The notes beneath the pieces are model-generated. The model saw nothing but the letters and a program-made list of their open reading frames with translations, did no database searches and was not told the origin of the DNA. Made by a program: the position numbers and the translations under genes. Positions 1 to 7,605 of a stretch of DNA of 64,000 nt are shown here, piece after piece. The stretch comes from Streptomyces justiciae. GTDB lineage: Bacteria; Actinomycetota; Actinomycetes; Streptomycetales; Streptomycetaceae. The stretch is taken from contig NZ_JADDXU010000023.1 in NCBI RefSeq assembly GCF_015163075.1, positions 62,001 through 126,000 on the forward strand, in the 5' to 3' direction. Position 1 is the first letter of the stretch; each line of letters begins with the position of its first letter.

Positions 1-1709
1 TGGAGCTCGGCGGCGATCCGATCGGGCAGGTCGAGGAGTCCGAGCAGAGCCTGAGCGAGCTCGTCGGTGTGGTCGCCGCCGCGATCGTGCTGTTCGTGGC
101 GTTCGGCTCGCTGTTCGCGATGCTGCTGCCGATCGCCACGGCGATCGCCGGGGTCGGCGTCGGCCTCATGACCGTCACCCTGCTCACCCACGTCATGAAC
201 ATCGGCGAGGTCGGCCCCATCCTGGGCGCGCTTATCGGTCTCGGCGTCGGCATCGACTACGCGCTGTTCATCGTCACCCGGCACCGCTCCAACCTGAAGT
301 CCGGCATGGACATGGAGGCGTCGGTCATCAAGGCCATCGACACCTCCGGCCGCGCGGTGCTGTTCGCCGGCGGTACCGTCGTGGTCGCCCTGTTCGGCCT
401 GTTCGTGCTCGGCGTGGACTTCCTCAACGGCATGGCGGTGGCGTCGGCGACGGCCGTGGTCTTCACCGTTCTCGCCGCGGTCACCCTGTTGCCCGCGCTG
501 CTCGGCTTCATCGGCATGCGGGTGCTGAGCCGTAAGGAACGCCGCACGCAGACCGATCTCCGCGAAAACCGGCCGGGCATGTGGGCTCGCTGGGCCGTGA
601 TCGCCGAACGGCGCCGGGTGGTCCTTTCGGTGATCTCTTTGGCGGTGGTCACCGTGCTCGCCCTGCCGGTGCTCTCACTGCGGCTGGGCTCCTCGGACGC
701 CGGTAACAACCCCGAAGACACCACCACCCGCAAGGCATACGACCTCCTGGCCGACGGCTTCGGCCCCGGGTTCAACGGTCCGCTCCAGCTCGTCGCGGAG
801 ACGCCGGGCTCCGGCGACCGGCAGGCTCTGGAGAGCCTGGCCACGCAGGTCTCCGACACCAAGGGCGTCGCCGACGTGACCCTGCTCCCGGCGGGGGCCG
901 ATGCCAAGGTCGGCATCGTCCAGGTCTTCCCGACAACGTCCCCGCAGTCCGAGGACACCGCGGACCTCATCAACCACCTCCGCGACGATGTGATCCCGGC
1001 CGCCGAGAAGGGCACGACGCTCCAGGTCTACGTGGGCGGCCAGACGGCGATCTTCGACGATTTCGCCGAGGTGCTGACCGGCAAGCTCCCGCTGTTCCTC
1101 ACGGTCATCGTTGCGCTCGGCTGCCTGTTGCTGCTCCTGGCGTTCCGCAGTCTGATGGTGCCGCTAGTCGCCGCCGTGATGAACATCCTCGCCACCGCCG
1201 CCTCCTTCGGCGTGATCGTCGCGTTCTTCCAGTACGGCTGGGGTTCGGAGCGCCTCGGCTGGGGTGCGGCCGGACCCGTGGAGGCGTTCCTGCCGGTGAT
1301 CATGCTGTCGGTGCTGTTCGGTCTGTCGATGGACTACCAGGTGTTCCTCGTCAGCCGGATGCACGAGGAGTGGATCCACACCCGCGACAACAAGCGGGCC
1401 GTCTCGGTGGGCATCGCGGAGACGGGGCGTGTCATCACCGCCGCGGCCACCATCATGTTCTGCGTGTTCATCGCCTTCTCCTTCGGCGGTGAGCGGATCG
1501 TCGCCGAGTTCGGGATCGGCTTGGCCGCCGCCGTGGCGATCGACGCGTTCGTCCTGCGCACGGTCCTGGTCCCGGCGACGATGTACCTGCTCGGCAAGGC
1601 CAACTGGTGGATTCCCGGCTGGCTCGACAAGCGCCTCCCGCACCTGTCCGTCGAAGGCCCGGCGGAGACGGTCGAGGAGGACCGGCAGCCCGAGCCGGTC
1701 TCCCGCTGA
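1..1709 (+). CDS. MMPL-family RND transporter, 3' part (5' end outside window)
   Basis: The frame is already open at the first base (first full codon at position 3), so the N-terminal half lies upstream of the window. The visible 568 residues are the C-terminal part of an MMPL/RND-type inner-membrane transporter, a proton-driven exporter of lipids or lipophilic compounds in actinobacteria. There are two blocks of about five hydrophobic segments with a periplasmic-type domain between them. The hallmark Asp-Tyr pairs occur in GVGIDYALF (visible residues 85-86) and GLSMDYQVFLVSR (444-445), the positions used for proton relay in MmpL proteins. The tail after the last membrane helix is short and acidic. 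The gene is followed by a hairpin and then a convergent TetR gene, a common partner for MMPL pumps. The substrate cannot be deduced. Confidence 0.9.
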   Translation, partial: ELGGDPIGQVEESEQSLSELVGVVAAAIVLFVAFGSLFAMLLPIATAIAGVGVGLMTVTLLTHVMNIGEVGPILGALIGLGVGIDYALFIVTRHRSNLKSGMDMEASVIKAIDTSGRAVLFAGGTVVVALFGLFVLGVDFLNGMAVASATAVVFTVLAAVTLLPALLGFIGMRVLSRKERRTQTDLRENRPGMWARWAVIAERRRVVLSVISLAVVTVLALPVLSLRLGSSDAGNNPEDTTTRKAYDLLADGFGPGFNGPLQLVAETPGSGDRQALESLATQVSDTKGVADVTLLPAGADAKVGIVQVFPTTSPQSEDTADLINHLRDDVIPAAEKGTTLQVYVGGQTAIFDDFAEVLTGKLPLFLTVIVALGCLLLLLAFRSLMVPLVAAVMNILATAASFGVIVAFFQYGWGSERLGWGAAGPVEAFLPVIMLSVLFGLSMDYQVFLVSRMHEEWIHTRDNKRAVSVGIAETGRVITAAATIMFCVFIAFSFGGERIVAEFGIGLAAAVAIDAFVLRTVLVPATMYLLGKANWWIPGWLDKRLPHLSVEGPAETVEEDRQPEPVSR

Positions 1710-1725
1710 TCTTTGTCCGCATCGT

Positions 1726-1773
1726 GGGGCTGCTCATGCCCCGGTTCGTTCTCGGGCCGAGGCATGAGCGCCC
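1726..1773 (+). terminator. Hairpin terminator after the MMPL gene
   Basis: GCTCATGCC (1732-1740) and GGCATGAGC (1761-1769) are perfect inverted arms. GGGC and GCCC extend the stem across a one-base bulge, giving about 13 pairs with a 20-nt loop. It begins 17 bases after the MMPL stop and has no T-run, as is usual in high-GC actinomycetes. It may also serve the convergent tetR gene. Confidence 0.6.
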
Positions 1774-1867
1774 TGACATGAGATCTCGTCAGCGTCAGGC
1801 CGTGTTCCGGAAAATGTGAGACCCGAGGAGGGGAGTGGCAGCGATGTGTGTCCTGCCCGTGTCCCTG

Positions 1868-2533
1868 TCAACTCGGCGCGCTGGAGGCCGTGTGTGGGCG
1901 CAGAGCGGGCAGCCCCGCGGCGATCGCACCCAGGAGCCGCCGCAGGGTCGGCTCGAATTCAGGCCGCGCCGCCGCGAGTTCGGGGTTGCGCTCGTACGCC
2001 TCGGCGAGCGTGGAGGGAGGGTTGGCTGCCGCGTAGACGGCGCCGGCGAGCCCGGCCGCCGCCATGACCAGATCACGGCCTTCCTTCTCGGTCAGGCGCC
2101 GGTCGGCCGCGGCGATCGCGTCGCCGAGTTCGTCGATGACGACGATCATGGCGCGCTTGTGGCCACTCGCCGCCGGGACGGAGACGTTGTGTTCGAGGCT
2201 GGTCGCCGTGTGGCCAAGCAGGTCGCAGAACATAGGCCGGGCTTGCAGGGTCTCGGTGAGCGTCGCGACGACGGCGTCACCGGTCGAGAGCCGTTCGACG
2301 ACGGCCCGGCCCCAGTCGCGCCAGCACTCCGAGGCCAGCTCCAGATACATCTCCTCGCGGGTACCGAAGTACCGGCTCATGTTGGACTTGGCCAGCCCGA
2401 CCTCCGCGGCGACACCGCTGAGCGTGACGTTGTGGACGCCGGAATCGACAGCCAGCCTCCGCGCCGCGTCGAGGATGGCCTGCCGACGCTGTTCTTTGTG
2501 CTCAGGCCGCCTGGCGCGCAGAAACTCGGACAT
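1868..2533 (-). CDS. TetR/AcrR-family transcriptional regulator
   Basis: A 221-residue TetR-type repressor. The N-terminal helix-turn-helix covers roughly residues 12-60 (QAILDAARRLAVDSG, then TLSGVAAEVGLAKSNMSRYF, then GTREEMYLEL). The remaining all-helical part is the ligand-binding and dimerisation domain. It is transcribed divergently from the mycothiol-type enzyme gene at 2638 and convergently with the MMPL transporter. The roughly 100-bp divergent promoter carries a symmetrical 23-bp palindrome (2581-2603), the likely autoregulatory operator. The MMPL pump could be a target, but no matching palindrome is visible for it because its promoter is outside the window. The ligand is unknown. 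Confidence 0.9.
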   Translation of the reverse strand: MSEFLRARRPEHKEQRRQAILDAARRLAVDSGVHNVTLSGVAAEVGLAKSNMSRYFGTREEMYLELASECWRDWGRAVVERLSTGDAVVATLTETLQARPMFCDLLGHTATSLEHNVSVPAASGHKRAMIVVIDELGDAIAAADRRLTEKEGRDLVMAAAGLAGAVYAAANPPSTLAEAYERNPELAAARPEFEPTLRRLLGAIAAGLPALRPHTASSAPS

Positions 2534-2557
2534 GCGTGCATCCTGTCACGACCTGCG

Positions 2558-2603
2558 TTAACAGAACACCAGACCTGTTGTTAAGGGAACATTGTTCGGT
2601 TAA
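2558..2603. promoter_or_regulatory. Palindromic operator region between tetR and the DinB-fold gene
   Basis: The segment 2581-2603 has the form TTAA-N2-GAACA-T-TGTTC-N2-TTAA, an almost perfect 23-bp palindrome. An additional TTAACA (2558-2563) pairs with TGTTGTTAA (2576-2584) across the adjacent stretch. It lies between two divergent start codons, where a TetR dimer would control both genes. That this is the operator is inferred from position and symmetry. Confidence 0.45.
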
Positions 2604-2637
2604 AGTGGAGCCGGTCGAGCGAACGGAGCACTGGGAA

Positions 2638-3432
2638 GTGAGCGACGTCGACGTGGTCATCAACGCCCTGCGCGTCGGGCACGACAGCCTTGCCGCAGTG
2701 GTCCGCGGGTTCGACGAAGACGATCTGTCCCGGCGCTCGGGCGCGTCCGACTGGGACGTCTCGCAGGTTCTCGGACACTTGGGGAGCGGCGCCGAGATCG
2801 CGCGATCCGTGATCCTGGCCGCCCTCGACGGCTGCGTCGGCCTCGGAGACGGCTTCAACTTCGCGGTGTGGGACCGGTGGAACGCCATGTCCCGGCAGGT
2901 GCGCGCCCGTTCCTTCCTGCGGGCGAACGAATCCCTCGTGGCGCTCTATGAGTCCCTGGACGTCGGCACCCGCGCGCGGCTCCGCGTGGACCTGGGCTTC
3001 CTGACCGAGCCGTTCGACGTGGTGGCGGGCACCGCGCGGCTGCGTCTGAGTGAGTTCACCCTGCACTCGTGGGACGTGCGCGTCGCCTTCGATGAGCATG
3101 CCACGCTGGATCCGGCGGCCACCGCCATACTGCTGCACGGCAAGCCGAACCTGCTCCCCTGGATCAGCGAGACAGAAGGGCTGAAGGGCCTGCGAGCGGT
3201 GATCCAGGTCAACACGACCGATCCCGCGTCCACGTTCGCGCTGCGCCTCCAGGCGCCGGTCAGCGTGGACTTCGACGTACCCGACCGGCCCGACGGCACA
3301 CTCACCCTGCCCGCTGAGGCATGGGTGCGGCTGGTCGCCGGTCGGCTCACACCCCGGAATTCCCCCGCTGGGGTGGAGTCGGCCGGCGCCGCTGATCTTG
3401 GTCTGCTCCGGGCGGTTTTCCCGGGTTACTGA
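2638..3432 (+). CDS. Maleylpyruvate isomerase-type, mycothiol-dependent (DinB-fold) family protein
   Basis: About 264 residues. The N-terminal part has the pattern of the actinobacterial maleylpyruvate-isomerase-like/DinB-fold family: a helix with HDSLAAVVRGFDEDDL, then SDWDVSQVLGHLGSGAEIA, in which the His and acidic residues usually bind a divalent metal. The C-terminal half resembles the family's alpha/beta dimerisation domain. Family members use mycothiol as cofactor, but the actual substrate varies and is not deducible here. I chose GTG at 2638 because GGAG at 2625-2628 sits 9 bases upstream; longer frames from 2536 or 2605 would run through the operator palindrome. The gene is divergent from tetR and probably under its control. 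Confidence 0.8.
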   Translation: MSDVDVVINALRVGHDSLAAVVRGFDEDDLSRRSGASDWDVSQVLGHLGSGAEIARSVILAALDGCVGLGDGFNFAVWDRWNAMSRQVRARSFLRANESLVALYESLDVGTRARLRVDLGFLTEPFDVVAGTARLRLSEFTLHSWDVRVAFDEHATLDPAATAILLHGKPNLLPWISETEGLKGLRAVIQVNTTDPASTFALRLQAPVSVDFDVPDRPDGTLTLPAEAWVRLVAGRLTPRNSPAGVESAGAADLGLLRAVFPGY

Positions 3433-3465
3433 CCGAGCAGGCCGGGCCGATGACGTTGGACGTGT

Positions 3466-3475
3466 GTTGGCCAAC
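3466..3475. promoter_or_regulatory. 10-bp perfect palindrome just upstream of the TrmB gene
   Basis: GTTGGCCAAC ends seven bases before ATG 3483. A perfect palindrome at this position could be the autoregulatory site of the TrmB-like regulator it precedes, but ten bases is short and chance cannot be excluded. Confidence 0.3.
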
Positions 3476-3482
3476 GACTACG

Positions 3483-4457
3483 ATGTTCGGTGTGGACGAT
3501 CTCATCTCGCAGCTTCAGTTCGTTGGTATGTCGGGTTACGAGGCCAAGGCGTATATCGCGCTGATCTCGGCGGGTGAGGCGTTGAACGGGTATGAGGTGG
3601 CGAAGCGGTCGGGGGTTCCGCGGAGCACGGTGTATGAGATTCTCGGCAAGCTCACGGCCCGGAACGCGGCGTACGAGGTCAAGGGCGAGGGCGGTGCGAC
3701 GGCGTATGTGCCGATGCCGCCGAACATGTTGCTGAGTCGGATCCGTCGGGAGACGGAGGCTTCGCTGGATGGTCTGGAGCGTTCGCTGCGGCATGTGACC
3801 ACGCAGCAGACCACGCATCTGACGCATCCGCTGGGTGGCCGTAAGCAGTTGATCGAGCGGTGTGAGGATCTGATCGGTGCGGCGCAGCAGAGTCTGCTGC
3901 TGTTTTCGTGGCCGGCCGAGTATCAGGAGCTGGTGCCGATGCTGCGGCAGGCGGCCGGTAACGGCGTCCGGGTGGAGACGGTGTACTCCAGTCTGGTCGA
4001 GCCGGAGGAGCCGGTCGGTTACACGGTGTTGCACCGGACGACGAACGATGAGGAGGCGCTCGCCAGTCTGGGCTGCCGGTTGTTGATCGTCGGGATGGAC
4101 AACGAGCAGGTCGTCATCGGTGGTCTGGTGGAGGACGAGGCCTGGGGGGTGTTCGCGGACGATCCGGCCATCGTGCTGGTCGCGACCGAACTGGTCCGCT
4201 ACGAGCTGAGCATGCAGCTGGTGCTGTCCAAGCTCGGGGTCGAGCGGGAGGCGCGGGAGGTGCTCACCACCGATCCCGAGGTGCAGCGCTTTAGGACGCC
4301 GGGACGCGCCGCGGCCCTGCTGCAGCGCCTGAACCAGTCGGCCTTCACCGTCGAACCGTCCCGAGAACCACTGCGGCCGGCCGGACCCCGCCGCGGCGGC
4401 GACACGGCCGGACGGCAGGCAACGGCTCGCCGGAAGGGTCCGCGCACAGGCTCCTGA
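3483..4457 (+). CDS. TrmB-family transcriptional regulator
   Basis: A regulator of about 324 residues. The N-terminal winged helix (residues about 5-70) reads LQFVGMSGYEAKAYIALI, followed by GYEVAKRSGVPRSTVYEIL, the typical TrmB HTH. The central and C-terminal part (LIERCEDLIGAAQQSLLLFSWP and onward) is the phospholipase-D-like effector domain seen in TrmB proteins, which often sense sugars or other small molecules. The last 50 residues are Arg/Pro/Gly-rich and look disordered. ATG 3483 starts the conserved domain; ATG 3450 would add 11 residues, has a weak AGCAGG in front and is the alternative start. The first half uses more T- and G-ending codons than its neighbours. Targets are unknown. 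Confidence 0.83.
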   Translation: MFGVDDLISQLQFVGMSGYEAKAYIALISAGEALNGYEVAKRSGVPRSTVYEILGKLTARNAAYEVKGEGGATAYVPMPPNMLLSRIRRETEASLDGLERSLRHVTTQQTTHLTHPLGGRKQLIERCEDLIGAAQQSLLLFSWPAEYQELVPMLRQAAGNGVRVETVYSSLVEPEEPVGYTVLHRTTNDEEALASLGCRLLIVGMDNEQVVIGGLVEDEAWGVFADDPAIVLVATELVRYELSMQLVLSKLGVEREAREVLTTDPEVQRFRTPGRAAALLQRLNQSAFTVEPSREPLRPAGPRRGGDTAGRQATARRKGPRTGS

Positions 4458-5189
4458 ACCCCTCTCTGAACGTTCCCGAAGCGGACGGCCCCCGGCCCAA
4501 GGCCGGACATCCTGTGCCCGAGTTCGTCGTTTGTAGCCTAACTATGCACTGGTGCAACGATTCTCCGCACTCCGCGACCGTGCCGAAGTGACCGAGCCCG
4601 CCCTGCGGTTCCACGCGCCCATCGATCGTTGAGACTGGGACGTGGTTCCTTCGATGATCACGTCCAACTGCAGTCTGGCGACGGTGTTCCGGTTTCCTCA
4701 ACTGGGGCCGGGGCCAGAACAACGGCTGGGGCATCGCCTCTTTCATCGGCACCTACCTCTCCAACGACGCGAACCTGAGCTCGTACCTCACCACCGAGCC
4801 CGCGCCGCACGGCGACGCGACCGCCCGAGCGCTCCGCCGGCTGCCTGACCGGACACGAGACAGGTATCTCCACACATCGCACCGACGAGGCGGCCGCGTT
4901 CCGGCCGTGCTTCGGTCAGGCATGCTTACGTGGAGGGAGGCGCGGTCATCAGCACCGGAGGCGTTCTGGCCTCGCTCGCGGGCGGTGAGTTGTGCCGGGA
5001 TCGCCGGCATGTGGGCCGTGGGTCTAGCCGCGGCGGTGCTGATCCTGGAACCGGCACGCGCTGCCGCCGTCACGTCCGCGAAGCCATCCTGATCACCGGG
5101 CGGCACCTCCGGCGCAGGGCCCGGCCCTCCGCCCGCCATGGCGACAACGTGATCGTCGTCGGCCCACGCGGAGGAGTGCTCGACCGGAT
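4458..5189. other. 732-bp stretch without a confident gene; possible gene debris
   Basis: No frame here has convincing gene structure. On the plus strand, about 4655-5092 is open in one frame. It starts after a stop codon without a good start, reads GFLNWGRGQNNGWGIASF and then ATARALRRLPD, and ends in a hydrophobic stretch WAVGLAAAVLIL. The first part looks protein-like but I cannot assign it, so it may be the remains of a decayed gene. A short hairpin (CCGGCC 4492-4497 with GGCCGG 4501-4506) follows the TrmB gene and could act as a weak terminator. Confidence 0.3.
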
Positions 5190-6707
5190 CTAGACGCCGG
5201 GAGCCATTGGTGTCTCCTTCCGGTCGCGGGCCGCGTGGCGGGGCAGGAACATCGCGGGGATGATGATCACCGCCGTGAGCGCGAAGGCGACCCAGAACGC
5301 GAAACCGAACGAGTCGGCCAGGAGCGGCCCGACAACCGACATCTGCTCCGGCGGAACCGAGCTGATCTGGTCGGCCCCGCCGCCGGACGCCTGGACACCC
5401 TGCGAGGTGAGTCGGTCGGTGAACTGCTGCGTCAGTGCCGTCACCAGCAGGGCGCTGCCGAGCGACGCGCCGACCTGCTGGATGGCGGACAGTGTCGGCG
5501 CCGCCCGCGAGACCGCGTCCTTGCTGAGCTTCGTGTAGGCGGCGGCGATCGTCGGCATCATCACCGACCCGAGCCCCATGCCGCGCACGAACAGCGCTGC
5601 GCTCAGCCAGGCGTACGAGGTGTCGACGCCCACCTGCGTGAACGGGAAGGTGCCGAGCAGCGCGAGCACGATGCCGACGGGCACCACATAGCCTGCGCCG
5701 ATCCGGTCGGTGAGCCTGCCCCCGATCACCATCGCCACGATCGCGCCGAGGCCCTGCGGGGCGAGCAGCAGGCCGGCGTTCAGCGCGCCTTCGTTGCGGA
5801 CGGTCTGGTAGTACAGCGGAAGCAGCAGCATGCCGCCGAACATCCCGATGGCGACCAGGAAGATCGCCACGGTACCGCTGGCGAACAGCCGGTCCGCCAG
5901 CAGGCGGACATCGATGATTGACGCGGCTCCCCTGCTCAGGCTGTGCCAGGTGTACAGGACCAGGCCGGCGGCGCCGCCGATGAGCCACCCGAGCACGCTC
6001 CATTCGCCGAAGCCGCCGTGCGAGCTGGCCTGGGAGAGCCCGTAGAGCAGGGAGGCGAGGGTGCCGGAAAGCAGCACGAGGCCGCGCAGGTCGAGGCGGC
6101 CGGGCTCGGTCAGGGCGCCGCCGGCGGGCAGCTTCCATACCGCGAGTGCGACGGCGAGGACACCGACGGGGACGTTGACCAGGAAGATCCACTGCCAGCT
6201 CGTGTACTCGACGAGCAGACCGCCGATCACGGGACCGAACACCGGCCCCAACAACATGGGTACGCCCAGGATGCTCATCGCGCGTCCCAGGCGTTGCGGA
6301 CCCGCGGCCCTGGTGATGATCGCCTGTCCACCGGGCAGCAGCATTCCGCCGCCGAGTCCCTGCATCACCCGGAACGCGATCAGGCTCTCGATCGACCAGG
6401 AGATCGCGCAGAGGGCCGAACCCGCTACGAAGAGCGTCACGGAGGTGATCCATGTCGCCTTCGCTCCGAACCGGTCCATGGCCCAGCCGGTGAGTGGGAT
6501 GACCAGCCCCACCGCGAGCAGATAGCCGGTGATCACCCACTGGGTGGTGGACAGCGGCGCGTCGAGCTTCGTGCTCAACGTGTCCAGGGCCACGTTCACG
6601 ATCGTGGAGTCGAGGACCACCATGATCATTCCGGACACGACGACGAGCCCGGTGACGATGACACTGCGATCGAGCTTCTCCGGCTGTTGGACGGTGGTGC
6701 TTGCCAT
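5190..6707 (-). CDS. DHA2-type MFS drug transporter (EmrB/QacA family)
   Basis: A 505-residue, 14-helix major facilitator antiporter of the DHA2 family, expected to export drugs or toxic metabolites across the cytoplasmic membrane using the proton gradient. TM1 carries MVVLDSTIVNVAL, the D-x-T-x-V-N-V-A-L signature of DHA2 pumps. Motif A, GWAMDRFGAKATW, lies between TM2 and TM3, and the antiporter motif C region reads LLGPVFGPVIGGLL in TM5. The length matches the family. It lies 45 bases downstream of a TetR gene on the same strand and probably forms a tetR-pump operon repressed from the site at 7319-7370. Confidence 0.92.
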   Translation of the reverse strand: MASTTVQQPEKLDRSVIVTGLVVVSGMIMVVLDSTIVNVALDTLSTKLDAPLSTTQWVITGYLLAVGLVIPLTGWAMDRFGAKATWITSVTLFVAGSALCAISWSIESLIAFRVMQGLGGGMLLPGGQAIITRAAGPQRLGRAMSILGVPMLLGPVFGPVIGGLLVEYTSWQWIFLVNVPVGVLAVALAVWKLPAGGALTEPGRLDLRGLVLLSGTLASLLYGLSQASSHGGFGEWSVLGWLIGGAAGLVLYTWHSLSRGAASIIDVRLLADRLFASGTVAIFLVAIGMFGGMLLLPLYYQTVRNEGALNAGLLLAPQGLGAIVAMVIGGRLTDRIGAGYVVPVGIVLALLGTFPFTQVGVDTSYAWLSAALFVRGMGLGSVMMPTIAAAYTKLSKDAVSRAAPTLSAIQQVGASLGSALLVTALTQQFTDRLTSQGVQASGGGADQISSVPPEQMSVVGPLLADSFGFAFWVAFALTAVIIIPAMFLPRHAARDRKETPMAPGV

Positions 6708-6752
6708 GGAGGCTCCAAATGGCTGGGCGTTGCGCAGAAGCTGGGGGCAAGA

Positions 6753-7334
6753 TCAGTCGAAGAGAGCGGCGGCGCTGTCGATGGCTCGCATGTAGTGGTC
6801 GACCAGACTCGTCTTCGGGTCGGCGACGAAGTTCTGGAGCGCCAGGTCGAACAGCGCCAACGTCACCGTGGCGACCGCTCGCCCCCGGAGCGGATCGGCG
6901 TCCGGGCCCTCGCGGGTCAGGATCGCTTCGGCGAAGAACGTGGTGACCTTGCCGAACCGTTCGTGCATCGCCTTGTGCAACCGGACGTCCGAGGCGATCA
7001 GCCGTCGGACGCGTTCCACGTCACCCGGCTCGCTGTCCTTGCTTTCCAGCAGCGCGCCCACGATCGCCCTGACGTCGTCCCCGAGCCGGCCGGTCGGCCC
7101 GCCGCCCAGGAACTCGGAGAACAGCGCAGGGTCCGGATCGGGCGGCACACCGAGGATCGCGTCCAGCTTCCCGGGCACGTAATTGAACAGCGTCCGTCTC
7201 GACACCCCGGCGCACTCGGCGACATCGTCCATCGTGAATCCGTCGATGCCGCGCTCCTCGGCGAGCGCCTGGGCGCAAGCAGTGATGCGTGCCGCGACCC
7301 ACTTCCGCCTCAACGTGATTGCACTTTCCTTCAT
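6753..7334 (-). CDS. TetR-family regulator of the adjacent MFS pump
   Basis: A 193-residue TetR regulator. The HTH (residues about 10-55) reads ITACAQALAEERGIDGFTMD and then VAECAGVSRRTLFNYV. The C-terminal domain is of the actinobacterial TetR type that begins after GKLDAILG. The open frame extends further upstream, but ATG at 7334 is chosen because it opens the conserved domain and the extension overlaps the operator. The gene precedes the DHA2 pump by 45 bases and should repress both genes. A perfect 13-bp palindrome ends four bases upstream of its start codon. Confidence 0.88.
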   Translation of the reverse strand: MKESAITLRRKWVAARITACAQALAEERGIDGFTMDDVAECAGVSRRTLFNYVPGKLDAILGVPPDPDPALFSEFLGGGPTGRLGDDVRAIVGALLESKDSEPGDVERVRRLIASDVRLHKAMHERFGKVTTFFAEAILTREGPDADPLRGRAVATVTLALFDLALQNFVADPKTSLVDHYMRAIDSAAALFD

Positions 7335-7370
7335 AAATGCAAGCCTTGCACGCCGACTCCTGTAGTGCAA
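7319..7370. promoter_or_regulatory. Operator cluster of the tetR-MFS operon
   Basis: TGCAAGCCTTGCA (7338-7350) is a perfect 13-bp palindrome immediately upstream of tetR. Two further half-sites flank it: TTGCA at 7319-7323 and TGCAA at 7366-7370. The series is TTGCA, TGCAA, TTGCA, TGCAA with 14-, 3- and 15-base gaps. It is a strong candidate for binding by the TetR protein it precedes; the first half-site lies inside the tetR reading frame. Confidence 0.55.
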
Positions 7371-7392
7371 TCGAGTCGAAGGTGGCAGGCCC

Positions 7393-7487
7393 TTCTGGGA
7401 ACTTTCTGAGAGGAGGCCGGAGACTCCGTCGGTGCGTACTGCGTGACCTGGGACGCTCTCCCGCCGACTCTCAGAAATCTCCCAGAA
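7393..7487. repeat. Long inverted repeat upstream of the streptophobe gene
   Basis: The 20-bp arms at 7393-7412 and 7468-7487 are complementary at 18 of 20 positions. The left arm contains TTTCTGAGAG and the right CTCTCAGAAA. The spacer of 55 bases has a smaller GGAG-A-CTCC palindrome. The repeat lies in the 270-bp divergent region between the tetR-MFS operon and the streptophobe gene. It may be a paired operator or a leader hairpin. Confidence 0.55.
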
Positions 7488-7605
7488 CCTCTCGGGGGCG
7501 TCGTAGCCGGGACCGCCAAGGTGTGCGAGTCCCCATGGCACGCGGCGTCGTAATTCCCCCGTCGGCGCCGCGTGCTCCCCTGTGAGCGAGCGGAGTGTTT
7601 CCCGC

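Noticed and set aside
4753..6750. A 665-codon minus-strand open frame over the MFS gene
   Set aside because: It is a high-GC frame overlapping the real 505-residue transporter, Arg/His-rich and without domain structure.
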